Assembly: GCF_036373705.1 (NCBI RefSeq)
Contig: NC_089857.1
Location: 39,442,784-39,506,783, forward strand
Length of the DNA: 64,000 nt
Direction of reading: 5' to 3'
Source of the DNA: Amia ocellicauda
Taxonomy: Eukaryota; Chordata; Actinopteri; Amiiformes; Amiidae
A model generated the notes under the pieces. The model made no database searches and was not told the origin of the DNA. It saw nothing but the letters and a program-made list of their open reading frames with translations. Both the position numbers and the translations under genes were made by a program. Each line of letters begins with the position of its first letter. Positions within the stretch are counted from its first letter, which is position 1. This document shows, one piece after another, positions 25,516-37,500 of the stretch.

Positions 25516-28500
25516 ATGCTCCTAGCATGGGCGATAGCGTTGCTAGCTGGCTTATGCGCCTTGCATATCCTGCAGAAACACAACTTCCCATACTTTTGGA
25601 AGGACTTTTTTTATTTAACCAAGGTGATCAGGTACGGGATCAAGATCGAGATGTACAAGATGACTTCTCGAGTGGTCACGGTGCTGGACAGGTTTGTGCA
25701 GCAGGCGGAGAGACTGCCCGACAAGCCGTTTGTCGTCTTCGAGGGAAGTGTCCACACGTACCGAGACGTGGATAGAAGGAGTAACAAAGTGGCGCAGGTT
25801 TTCAGGACGCACGGAGCCGTGCAGAGAGGCGACATTGTGGCCCTTTTAATGAGCAACGAGCCCGACTTCATCTGCACCTGGTTCGGGCTCTGCAAGCTGG
25901 GATGCGCGGTGGCGTTTCTCAACACCAACATCAAAGCCAGGTCTCTGCTGCACTGTTTCAGCAGCTGCGGGGCCAAAATGCTCATTATCGGCGCAGGTAA
26001 ACATTTATGTATTTATATGTGTATTGCATGGACAGGATGACAGTCAAAGATACATGCACCCTTTTTATCTTCGTATGTTGTCATTTGCCCGTGAGATGCA
26101 TCAGTCGCGTTGGTGTAGCGCAGAAGTCGGCAGCTCTGCGCGGGTCTGCGCGGGTCTGCGCGGCTCCACCAATGGGATCGGTGGGATTGTGCAGATCTGC
26201 GCAGACCTGTCGATCACCGACGCCACCCTCGTCTTATTGATTCTGTACGGGTAGCTTTACATAATAATGATTAGCAAATTCATAAACTAGGTTTGCGTGT
26301 GGCATATTAATGCCGATTAAATAACGTGATTTGTTATTTTCAATATACTTTTAAGAAAGCCACAATAAAAACAATAGCAGAAATAGTGATCACTGTGGAT
26401 ACTAACTACTAGTAACTAAGACAGCAGTCCCGCCTAGTTTTCTAGTTTTTTTCTTAAGTATCTTAAACAGAATAAATAATTGTACCTATATGCGAGCTTA
26501 GACGTGTTTCTTATTTTTATTCAACGTGGAGTCGGTTAACCCTCAAATTGAAGTCAAATTAGAAATTGATAGGGGTATTATAATAGCAAAAACCTGCCAG
26601 TGGAGTTGGAGATTAATATTGTTACATGTGTTCAGTGTTTCCATTCACTCAAACAAACAAAAAATCACAAATTTCGTTTGACAGACAGCAGAGGTATTCA
26701 GTTTTGTATTGACCATGTCGGGAAAAAGCAGGATTCCTGAGAGATACCAGTATGTTACTAGATCAGCCTGATGGGTTCATTTGAAGTCTTAACAAAGACC
26801 ATAGAGAGGGTTTATTCCATTATAGAACTGAATTGAATTGGGAGTATGGGGATACACCCTCATTAAATACACAATTGTACTGAATTCTGTAAGACCTTTC
26901 ACATTGGCAATGGACTGGTTTGTAAACTGTTATCTTACAGACTTGATAGACACACTTGAGGATGTCCTGCCCAGTCTGCAGAAGGACAACATCAGTGTGT
27001 GGGTGATGGCCAGGCAGGCCACTAAACCTGGCACATGTACTTTGCTGGACAAACTGGACCAGGCCTCTGAAGAACCGGTACCAGCGTGTCTGCGTGCTGT
27101 GTCTTCTGTGAAGGCCCCCACATTGTATATTTTTACTTCAGGAACCACAGGTGAGTTACTAGTCCTTAATGTCCTAAGAAAGTAAAACAACACTTTTGTA
27201 AGATTTGAATATAAATGAAGAAAAATCAAACTGAACATAGACAGTTAAACTTGGGAAATTAAGTTGAGACTGCACTGTAACTTAATAATTGGGTAGTGTG
27301 TGTGTAATGGAAGTAAAACCATTCAAATTATGTATAAAGTAGTAAGATAATGACAGTTGCTTGTTATTCAGCTGAACACAACTCTCACAATGGAGACAAA
27401 CCCTTGACCCTTCAGGTTTGGAGACATTGCATCATGCTGCGATACCCACCCTGTAACGTTCGATTCGGTGTAGAAACTTGCAGAGAAACCGGTGTTTGAC
27501 AGGAATTCTGAAACAGTTTAAAGTTTACCATGGAAATGGATTAGCGCTGCACAAAGTTCAGAGATCTCACAGATTCTACCATGTCAACCACCCATTTGAG
27601 CCATTGCCACTGTTGTATTTGCACAAAAAATGCCTGAGGGCAAATATTTTGTTGCAAGTGGAGATGTGTCCTCCACACAGACTGGTTTAACTAGTTTTAA
27701 AAGATTGCCTCCCTTCCGTGTACTGCAGAATTACCTTATCATGTGCTGCAATCTTTTCACCTAGAACCTGCAGCTCTACTTTGAGTAGATGGCTACTTGA
27801 CTAGTCAGCATTTTTCAATTGAATTACAACTGCTGTGATTTATCATCCCGATGTTCACGTGTATCATTCAATTATGTCACCACGTAAAACTCTCTCCATA
27901 CTTTAATCATCACCAGGTGTCGTGCATGTGGCTAGAAATTTCAGTGCACATTACAGAAGAAGATGCCTATGAAAAGAATGGTTTCTTTTATTGTTTTGTT
28001 AACTTGATGACAGATTTTATCAGTATGAGCTATACTTCATGAGAGACCTTTCTCCGAATTTCTTCGAGACTGCTAACAGTTGATACATATCAGTAGGGAT
28101 GAGTACTTGTTTCCTAAAGGAATCTGTTAATGAATTGATCATGAAATTGCTGTTCTTACGTTCCCATGATGTTTTCTTTCATTGTTTTTAAATATGTGCA
28201 GAATCTTTTAGAAGATACAGCCTTTGGTAAGTTATAGTATTTATGCACGGTGGGATTTTTGCATGAGTTGTTAAAACACTGGGGACAGATTCTTAATGAG
28301 ATAACTGAAAACGGCGTGCATCTTATCACACAGACCATACACATTCCAGATACCAGTGTTTCTACCATGATACCATTATTTAACAACAACTTAAAAACAC
28401 AAGCGCACATGCTACGCCTCACACTCTCGTTCACCACTCCCACGCTCTTGTTCGCAACAGATAACCCCCTCCACCGGTGACGATCTGCTAGCACACCCGC

Positions 28501-31500
28501 CCCACCCCACTTCAACAATTCAGTGACTGACCACCCTGCCATTGCACATTTCTGGGGGAAACACTGCATGCACTTATAGGTGTTTGCATGAGTTGGTTTG
28601 GTGTGAGATCCACTCATATGAAAAGTAGACGTGATTTGAGAACTATAGAGACCATAGTAAAATAATAATATTGGAAGAATATGCACATTCAAACTTTGGG
28701 TTTTTGTAGCTGATTTTGTGTCTGATGGCACAGACTGATGTGTCTGATGGTGTTTGACTGCTTACCAGTCAGAAAATAACTCGCCAGCTCTGTGACATCC
28801 TTTGCCTCCAACACTTGTGAATTGTATATTTGACAACACCACCTTGTCCTTGTGTTAGGGGTCATAATAAAAGGCTTGTGTTGTGGAACTGTTTGCTGAT
28901 TGTGTGCTAGATCTCGATCTCTTTTGAAGGAATATCAAGTGAGAGTGACACAGTGTGTAGCATTTGGTTCACACAGAAAATGCCTGGCCAATCAGGGCAC
29001 AGGGGTATTACAGTTTCAGTACCTCTCGTTATATTCCAGCATAAATAGTATGAAGTTTGAATCTGCTTAAAACCTTAAGGGGCATATAGTTTTCCATGTC
29101 ATGTCAGTTTCTGATGAGAGCTGATTCAGGGCAAGAATTGTAATTTCATTTGATGGACAAAAACTGGCATTAATTGTTTAAATGTTTAATGTTTATTTTT
29201 TTGGCTATGCTGAGTCTAGTTTAACATTAACTACAAGGGCTTAGTTACTCTCTCTTCAGATTGTTGTAGCACAGCCCTACTTTTGTGTAGCGTGAAACTC
29301 CCTATGACTACATCTGTTAAGAATGTTTCCTTGATATGAATACTGGCCCAAGTTAGAAAAAATATTCTGGCTGGATTGTGAGAGTATTTGCAAAGATAAA
29401 CATTATAGTTGTTAGGTACCTCACCAGGTGCTCTTTATGAAGAAATTTAAACCTCCACTGAACTGCAGCTGAGCCTTAGAAATCAGATGATCTCCATGTA
29501 GTATTGAAGTAGTTACTGTAATACAGTAATAATAAAGATCAGCATGTGTTCCTTTTTCTGAAGTAAAAGCTGAACATAGTATGGCTGAGAGTTTTTCCTC
29601 TGTGTCTTTTTTCCAGGACTCCCCAAGGCAGCTGTTATTACCCAACTTCAGACACTCAAGGCAGCTGCAGGGTTTTGGGCCTATGGAGCTACTTATGATG
29701 ACATTGTGTACATCCCCCTTCCCCTGTATCACAGTGCGGCCTCTCTCATTGGAATCGGTGGAACCATCGAATTAGGTACGACACTATGAGTTTGCAGTTG
29801 ATAGAACACCAAATGCATTAGGTGTCACAGATTAGTGATGTAAATTGGTAGTAACATGGTAGCGATGCCGTTTACATGTGCCCTGTGAAAACTGTACTTT
29901 GCAGAGCAAGCGGCTGGGAGTGGGCTTGAAGGCGGCCATCGCAAGTAAGAGCACTGCTGTTGTGCAGGTGGTTCTTGGACCCCGCAGGAGGGGTCGCAGT
30001 TACAGCTGTAAACTGATGGAGCCCTGGCCTTGCACGATAATGTCATGTGACTGATATACAGTAAGGTCCATAAATATTTGGACAGTGACACAATAGTCAT
30101 CATTTTGTCACTGTACGCCACCACAATGGATTTGAAAGATGTGCTTTAAGTGTAGACTTTAATTGTCTACATCACCAGGAGAGAAACCCAGCATCTGGTG
30201 ATGTCTATGGGTTCCAGACTTCAGGCAGTCATTGACTGCAAAGGATTTGCAACCAAGTATGGAAACTCACAATTTAATTCATGATTATTTTAGTTTGTCC
30301 AATTACTTTTGAGATCCTAAAATTGAGGGAACCACATATAAAAATGGGTGTAATTCCTACACCGGTCACCCAATTTGGATGTAACTACCCTCAAAATAAA
30401 GATGAAAGTCTACACTTCAAGCACATCTTGATTGTTTCCTTTCAAATCCATTGTGGTGGCGTACAGAGCCAAAATGATTACAACAATCCCCCTAGGCTGG
30501 GTAGAGTGCACTGTCCCTCCACATCAGAGGAATGGTCTTGTCTCCTGTAACTGAGGGTCCATATTAAAGCCAGGATGAGATGACAAGTCAATATTTCATT
30601 CCGACACCAAAATATACTATGATTTAGGGAGTCTGTGGTTTTTAACCAAAGTGACACACCAAAGGATGGACGAGCTGCAGGTTTATGTAAGAGGTAAACC
30701 ATGTACTGTTCGAAGAAAATAACTAATTTGTCAGACTGAATGAACTGTTACAAATTCATTATACGGGGTCACTCAACTGATTTCCGCTCAGCATACGCAG
30801 GCTTATTTCTTTAATAGTTATAGTCATATATTCACGCACATTATCCGTAACCCTCTCATTCTGAGACAAATTGTTGAGTGTGAAAATTTGAAGCAGCTGA
30901 CCAATTACATACATGCTTTGTTTGTGTGGTTGTTTAGCACAATGACTATCATTGTAAAACATATTACTTATAAACAAAAACCTGTTATATTGCCAGATCA
31001 GACCGGATTCACAGTCTAAATGTGGGCTCTGACTTTCAGATTTATTTCTCTGTAGTTATGGATATGATAAAGAATGGAAGTGAAGTGAAATACGCTGCAC
31101 TCTGACCTGAATTTATATTGTTTCATGTAGACCTCCGTATTGTTTTTTCTTAAACAGGTGCTACTTGCATCTTGAAGAAGAAATTCTCAGCGACGCAGTT
31201 CTGGAGTGACTGTAAAAAGTACAACATAACCGTGTTCCAGTACATCGGAGAGCTCTGTCGCTACCTCTGCAATCAGCCCAGAGTAAAATAGCTTTTTGGT
31301 TTTCTTGGGGGGGTTCAATTCAGTTGCTAGAGAGTAACCTAACAGACAAGGACTATGCTTCTGACACACTAATTTTAATGTCATAAGATTTATTGAACAA
31401 AAAAACGCAATGTGTAAAGTGTTGGTCCCATGTTTCATGAGCTGAAATGAAAGATCGCAGAAATTTTTCATATGCAAAAAGAAAGCTTATTTATCTACAC

Positions 31501-34500
31501 TACTGGTCAAAAGTTTTAGAACAGCCCCATTTTTCCAGTTTTTTATTGAAATATAAGCAGTCCAGTGAATAACCTGAAATGGTACAAAGGTTAAAAAATA
31601 GTTTAGGTTACCAAAAACTGAAAAATAATGTACATTTCCGAGATACTGTTACTACACCCTCTTAAGCATTATTTGGCAGTGATATGCGGAGCTCCTGTGC
31701 ATAGAAGTTACTCTGTATTCCTACAATGCGCACATCATTTGAAAGCTTATTCTCTTGGCTACTAGCACGTTTAATTCTCAAACACATCCTATTTACATTT
31801 TCCACATCACCCGGTGTCTGCTCCTGGGGGGGGGGGTCTCATTTAGACTGTCACAGATCACCCAGTTTTGATCAGGTTTCGTTGCAAACAGGCTTGTTTT
31901 GTTCAGAACAACCTAACGATTAATCCAGTATATATTATTTGATGTTCTATCAAACACAGAGAAGTTCAGATCCAATTATGTAAAATTGTTGTGTACTAGT
32001 ACACTGTAAACAGAGTTTTCCATCTTGACATTCTGAGCTCTCTACAGGTGTGTGTTGCTTCTACCAAAACGTGGATTTTTGATCAGTAGACTGTCTGGTA
32101 CCAGAATATCTCATAATTGTCAATATTTTCTGAGGTTTTGTATTCCTACTCAGACCAAGTATCCCCCCACCCCCCCAATTTCAGAATGCGTAAGGGTGTG
32201 GGGTGGGCAGGGATGTGTAAATGCAGATGGGGCAGGGGTGTTGCTAGACATAAAGCTCTACTATTACTATTACTATTACTATTACTATTACTCAAATTGC
32301 TTTTTTTTTCTTGAAAGCCTGCTATGTGCAAGAAGTGTGCAACACAATGCACTATACAAACTTCCTTTGCTTAACCCACTATGCCTACACTGCAAGAAGT
32401 ACTGGGAAAGGTAAACATGTAGAGATATTAATCTTTATGAAAATCTTTATTTAAGTATCTTCAACATACTGTACATGAACATTCTCAACATGTTTTACGG
32501 CATAAAAGGCATACACTGTATACGCAAATAACAAAACCTACCTCAATTCTGACTTGCATGCCGACACCTGGACTTCTGTGTGCGCGCTGCAGTGGCTATT
32601 ATAGCAGCACACAGGCGCGCGTGGACGTGGATTTCTGCGCGCATGCATCAGTTTGTGTTTTCGGTTCAACTGCGTTGCTTTTACAAGCATTGATTGGGTT
32701 ATTGCGTTGCATTTAGATCCATTTATTTTTTCCCGGATTATCAATCTAAATGAATGCACTGACAAATAAAGTAAATTGTTAAAACTCAAACTTGAGATTT
32801 TACTGGGGCACAGCAGATTTATACCGGGGCACTTGCCCCAGAAAAAGGGGTCTAGCGACGCCCATGGAATGGGGTATAAAAAACTAATTTTTCACATTGT
32901 TAGAAAGCTGAGGGTCTCTGCTTTCATGGGATATCAAACACTTGGCAAACACAACAGTGAAGAGTACACATGGGATTAAAGAGAAGCGCACGGATTTGGT
33001 GCCCTTAAGGGTACCAGAGGGGTTAGTCAGCTTAAGGGCTTACATTTTGTTAAACACTTTTTTCCCTATGCTTTAATTTCAGAGTACTGTAAATTGAGAC
33101 CTTAAACTGCGTACATTTCAATAAAAACTGGAAAAATGGAAGAGTTCTAAAACCTTTGTCCGTTAGTGAACATCCCTGTTAGTGAGCATTTCTCCTTTGC
33201 CAAGATAATCCATCGACCTGACAGGTGTGGCATATCAAGAAGCTGATTAAACAGCACAAGCCCACTCTAAATGTGCAGTTTTGTCACACAACACAATGCC
33301 ACAAGATGTCTCAAGTTTTGAGGGAGTGTGCAATTAGCATGCTGACTGCAGGAACGTCCACCAGAGGAGTTGTCAGAGAATTGAATGTTCATTTCTCTAC
33401 CATATGCCGCCTCCAACGTCGTTTTGGAGAATTTGGCAGTACGTCCAACTGGCCTCTCAGCCACTCCAGCACAGGACTCCACATCTGGCTTCACCTGCGG
33501 GATTGTCTGAGACCAGCCACCCAGACAGCTGATGAAACTGTGGGTTTCCACAACCACAGATTTTGTGTACAAACTATCAGAAATCGTCTCAGGGAAGCTC
33601 ATCTGCGGCTCATCGTCCTCACCAGGGTCTTGACCTGACTGCAGCACTGGTGGACATTCCTGCAGTCAGCATGCCAATAGCACGGTCCCTCAAAACACTT
33701 GAAATCCATAGATTAGGGCCCAATTCATTAATTTAAATTGACTGATTTCCTTATATGAACTATAATGTAAAATCGTTGAAATTGTAGCAGGTTGCATTTA
33801 TATTTTTGTTCAGTATAATTCAGCTTGCAAACAAAGAGGTAAATGTGATTTTATGTCTCATGGGTTGCAAATAGCAAACCCACCTCTGCTATGCAATTTC
33901 CTTGAGACTCAATACTTTTGTTAGTGAGTGTGATGTTTTCCGAGGTGAAGTTGAACAAGATATACCCCCACAGAGAAAATGATAAGGTGGAAAAAAATAC
34001 AATTAGCATTCTGAGTTTCATTAACACAATGGTGCAAGCCAACAGTAAGCTAAATTGTTTATTTCAAAACAGGCTTTTGATTCGAGGGAAAATTGCCCAT
34101 CTTCCTTTACGAGAACAGAACAGAACATCCTTATAAAGGATACTGTTCTTTGGTTGTGCTGAACAAGTGCAACGGCTCAAAGCTGCCTTTGTTCAGATCG
34201 CTTATACGAACCCACGCTTATGTGAGGAACATACATCCTCCTATGTTCATGGAATGCAGTGGATAATCCAAAAGAGTAACAATCGGGCAATGGCTTGAAC
34301 TCTTCCCTATTAAGATACAAGAGACAAGACTGAATATTATAATACTACTACTAATAATAATAACAATTATTGAAAACTCAGTGAAAATCTGGCATTTAAG
34401 CATCTTATCCTATGTTTTTGTATATTTTTCAAAGCGTATGTGAATTCCAAGCACATTTAGATTTATTTTGTTGTTCATCGATGTATTAAACAGCTTGCAC

Positions 34501-37500
34501 AGCACTTCCCAGTTTCACTACAGCGGTGCATTGCTCCTCTGGGTAATAGAAGTTAAGTGAATGGGGGATAGTTGATGAAAACCATTTTGCTAGAGCATTT
34601 TCTGTCATTCTCTCTCTCATGCATTTAGAAGGTTGTGACTACAAATCAAAGAGTTTCTATGACTTTGTTCTCTCGCAAGCGTTAGCTATGATCATGCTAA
34701 AGCTGCTAAATTTGTAAATCAGAATGCTGAAGTAGCCTATTGCATTAGTGTTGTCTCTGTGTGCTGAAACTCACAGTCCTGTACAAGGTGGGCAAGCACC
34801 TAAGCTGTCATTTGAAAATGGGAAGTTACAAATCATCTTTGCTAGATCTTCCCCACTGATGTATTTTTGGCTTCCACAGAAAGAAGGTGAAAAAGACCAC
34901 AAGGTTCACATGGCGGTGGGGAACGGCATGCGTCAGGACATTTGGAAAGAGTTCCTCGATCGCTTTGGGAACATTAAAATGTGTGAGCTCTATGGGTCCA
35001 CAGAAGGGAATGTTTGCTTCATGAACCACACTGGGCAAATAGGAGCCGTCGGTCGTTCCAATTTCTTCTACAAGGTGAGTCCTGTTCTCCTACAGCTGTC
35101 TCCTCAAATCAATATGAAAATTAGTGGAGCATGTTTCTAGGCATGAATTATGTATTTAAATCCACTTCATATTTGATTTCTTCATAAGGTGACGTAGAAC
35201 AGGAAACTAGCACTTAGAAAGTGTGCATAAAACAACAAGCAAGAGCAAACAAAAAACATTCTCTCTAGCAAGACCCTAATCCAAATTGACCAGCATATTC
35301 GGTCAAAGAATATAGGATGTACTAATGGATTAACTATCTAATAATGGCACAATAATGCCTCATTTACAATGTTAAAGATGCTCCATCTTGACATTGAAAT
35401 ATGTGGAGTGACTTCAGTCCTGAGTTCACAACAGCAATCTGCACAAGAATAGTCAACAGTGGATTGTGTTGAGCTGCGTTGTGGCCAAATAATCATTTTC
35501 CAGTGCAGTGTTTTCAGATTGAATCATATCTCATGTTCAAAAAGTGTGTAAAGATTAATGTTTTTTGTGTTTGCTTTTTGTTTTTACGATTTTTGTATTG
35601 ATTTTTGTAAGTATCATTTTGAATCAGTTACTTTTTCAAATTGCATACAGTGAGGGAAAAAAGTATTTGATCCCCTGCTGATTTTGTACGTTTGCCCACT
35701 GACAAAGAAATGATCAGTCTATAATTTTAATGGTAGGTGTATTTTAACAGTGAGAGACAGAATAACAACAAAACAATCCAGAAAAACACATTTCAAAAAA
35801 GTTAAAAAATTGATTTGCATGTTAATGAGGGAAATAAGTATTTTACCCCTTCGACTTAGTACTTGGTGGCAAAACCCTTGTTGGCAATCACAGAGGTCAG
35901 ACGTTTCCTGTAGTTGGCCACCAGGTTTGCACTCATCTCAGGAGGGATTTTGTCCCACTCCTCTTTGCAGATCCTCTCCCAAGTCATTAAGGTTTCGAGG
36001 CTGACGTTTGGCAACTCGAACCTTCAGCTCCCTCCACAGATTTTCTATGGGATTAAGGTCTGGAGACTGGCTAGGCCACTCCAGGACCTTAATGTGCTTC
36101 TTCTTGAGCCACTCCTTTGTTGCCTTGGCTGTGTGTTTTGGGTCATTGTCATGCTGGAATACCCATCCACGACCCATTTTCAATGCCCTGGCTGAGGGAA
36201 GGAGGTTCTCACCCAAGATTTGACGGTACATGGCCCCGTCCATCGTCCCTTTGATGCGGTGCAGTTGTCCTGTCCCCTTAGCAGAAAAACACCCCCAAAG
36301 CATAATGTTTCCACCTCCATGTTTGACGGTGGGGATGGTGTTCTTGGGGTCATTCCTCCTCCTCCAAACATGGCGAGTTGAGTTGATGCCAAAGAGCTCG
36401 ATTTTGGTCTTATCTGACCACAACACTTTCACCCAGTTCTCCTCTGAATCATTCAGATGTTCATTGGCAAACTTCAGACGGGTCTGTACATGTGCTTTCT
36501 TGAGCAGGGGGACCTTGCGGGCGCTGCAGGATTTCAGTCCTTCACGGCGTAGTGTGTTACCAATTGTTTTCTTGGTGAATATGGTCCCAGCTGCCTTGAG
36601 ATCATTAACAAGATCCTCCCGTGTAGTTCTGGGTTGATTCCTCACCGTTCTCATGATCATTGAAACTCCACGAGGTGAGATCTTGCATGGAGCCCCAGAC
36701 CGAGGGAGACACAGTTATTTTGTGTTTCTTTCATTTGCGAATAATCGCACCAACTGTTGTCACCTTCTCACCAAGCTGCTCGGCGATGGTCTTGTAGCCC
36801 ATTCCAGCCTTGTGTAGGTCTACAATCTTGTCCCTGACATCCTTGGACAGCTCTTTGGTCTTGGCCATGGTGGAGAGTTTGGAATCTGATTGATTGATTG
36901 CTTCTGTGGACAGGTGTCTTTTATACAGGTAACGAGCTGAGATTAGGAGCAGTCCCTTTAAGAGAGTGCTCCTAATCTCAGCTCGTTACCTGTATAAAAG
37001 ACACCTGGAAGCCAGAAATCTTGCTGATTGATAGGGGATCAAATACTTATTTCCCTCATTAACATGCAAATCAATTTATAACTTTTTTGAAATGCGTTTT
37101 TCTGGATTTTATTGTTGTTTCTTTGTCAGTGGGCAAACTTACAAAATCAGCAGGGGATCAAATACTTTTTTCCCTCACTGTATATTTATAATAACACTCC
37201 AGGTTGGGTGTTCCCAAGACAGAGTCTAGTATGATTAGGTATTGGCATGATAAATCTGCTCTTGTTTGGCAGTAGAGCGAGCAGATCATTTAGACGGGCA
37301 GTTTTATTACTTGATTATGGTCTCTGTATTTTTATCTTTAATACCGTGGCAAGCACCAGTTTGTACCTGTGTTTAAAAAAAATATGCATACTTATATTAC
37401 ATACTGTGGAGGAAAATAGAAATCATTTTGTGCTTCTGTGCTTTGTGTGCTGTGACCCTGGAGTTTTCTAACAAGTAACTATTCATTTGCCTGCATTCTT

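Larger units (their letters stand above)
31498..33168. mobile_element. Second Tc1-type element nested in the first
   Basis: Left end 'cactactggtcaaaagtttt' follows a TA. The right end is a diverged inverse ('ttctaaaacctttgtccgtt'), and inside it 'ttccagttttttattgaaat' is mirrored by 'atttcaataaaaactggaaa'. No transposase frame is recognisable. It splits the outer Tc1 copy, so it is the younger insertion. Confidence 0.75.
31393..33813 (+). mobile_element. Tc1 element (outer), interrupted by a second transposon
   Basis: Left end 'ttgaacaaaaaaacgcaatg' after TA (31391-31392). Right end '...tatatttttgttcag' before TA (33814-33815). These are the two ends of a widespread fish Tc1 family. The left part runs to 31497, is broken by the insertion at 31498-33168, and resumes at 'catccctgttagtgagcatt'. 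The remaining transposase is heavily deleted. Confidence 0.8.
35648..37180 (-). mobile_element. Tc1 element, DD34E type, nearly complete
   Basis: Inverted ends are 'cagtgagggaaaaaagtatt' and its inverse 'aatacttttttccctcactg', each flanked by TA (35646-35647 and 37181-37182). The inner parts of the ends also match over more than 150 bases ('gcatgttaatgagggaaata' mirrored by 'tttccctcattaacatgcaa'). Length 1,533 bp, usual for Tc1. It sits in intron 5 of copy 3. Confidence 0.93.

Noticed and set aside
25142-25985. Minus-strand frames and an alternative plus-strand frame around copy 3 exon 1
   Set aside because: They are antisense or out of frame to the clear FATP6 exon; CpG-rich coding sequence leaves other frames open by chance.
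28156-28731. 191-codon minus-strand frame in intron 2 of copy 3
   Set aside because: No known motif, odd composition, and no splice sites or neighbours supporting a gene.
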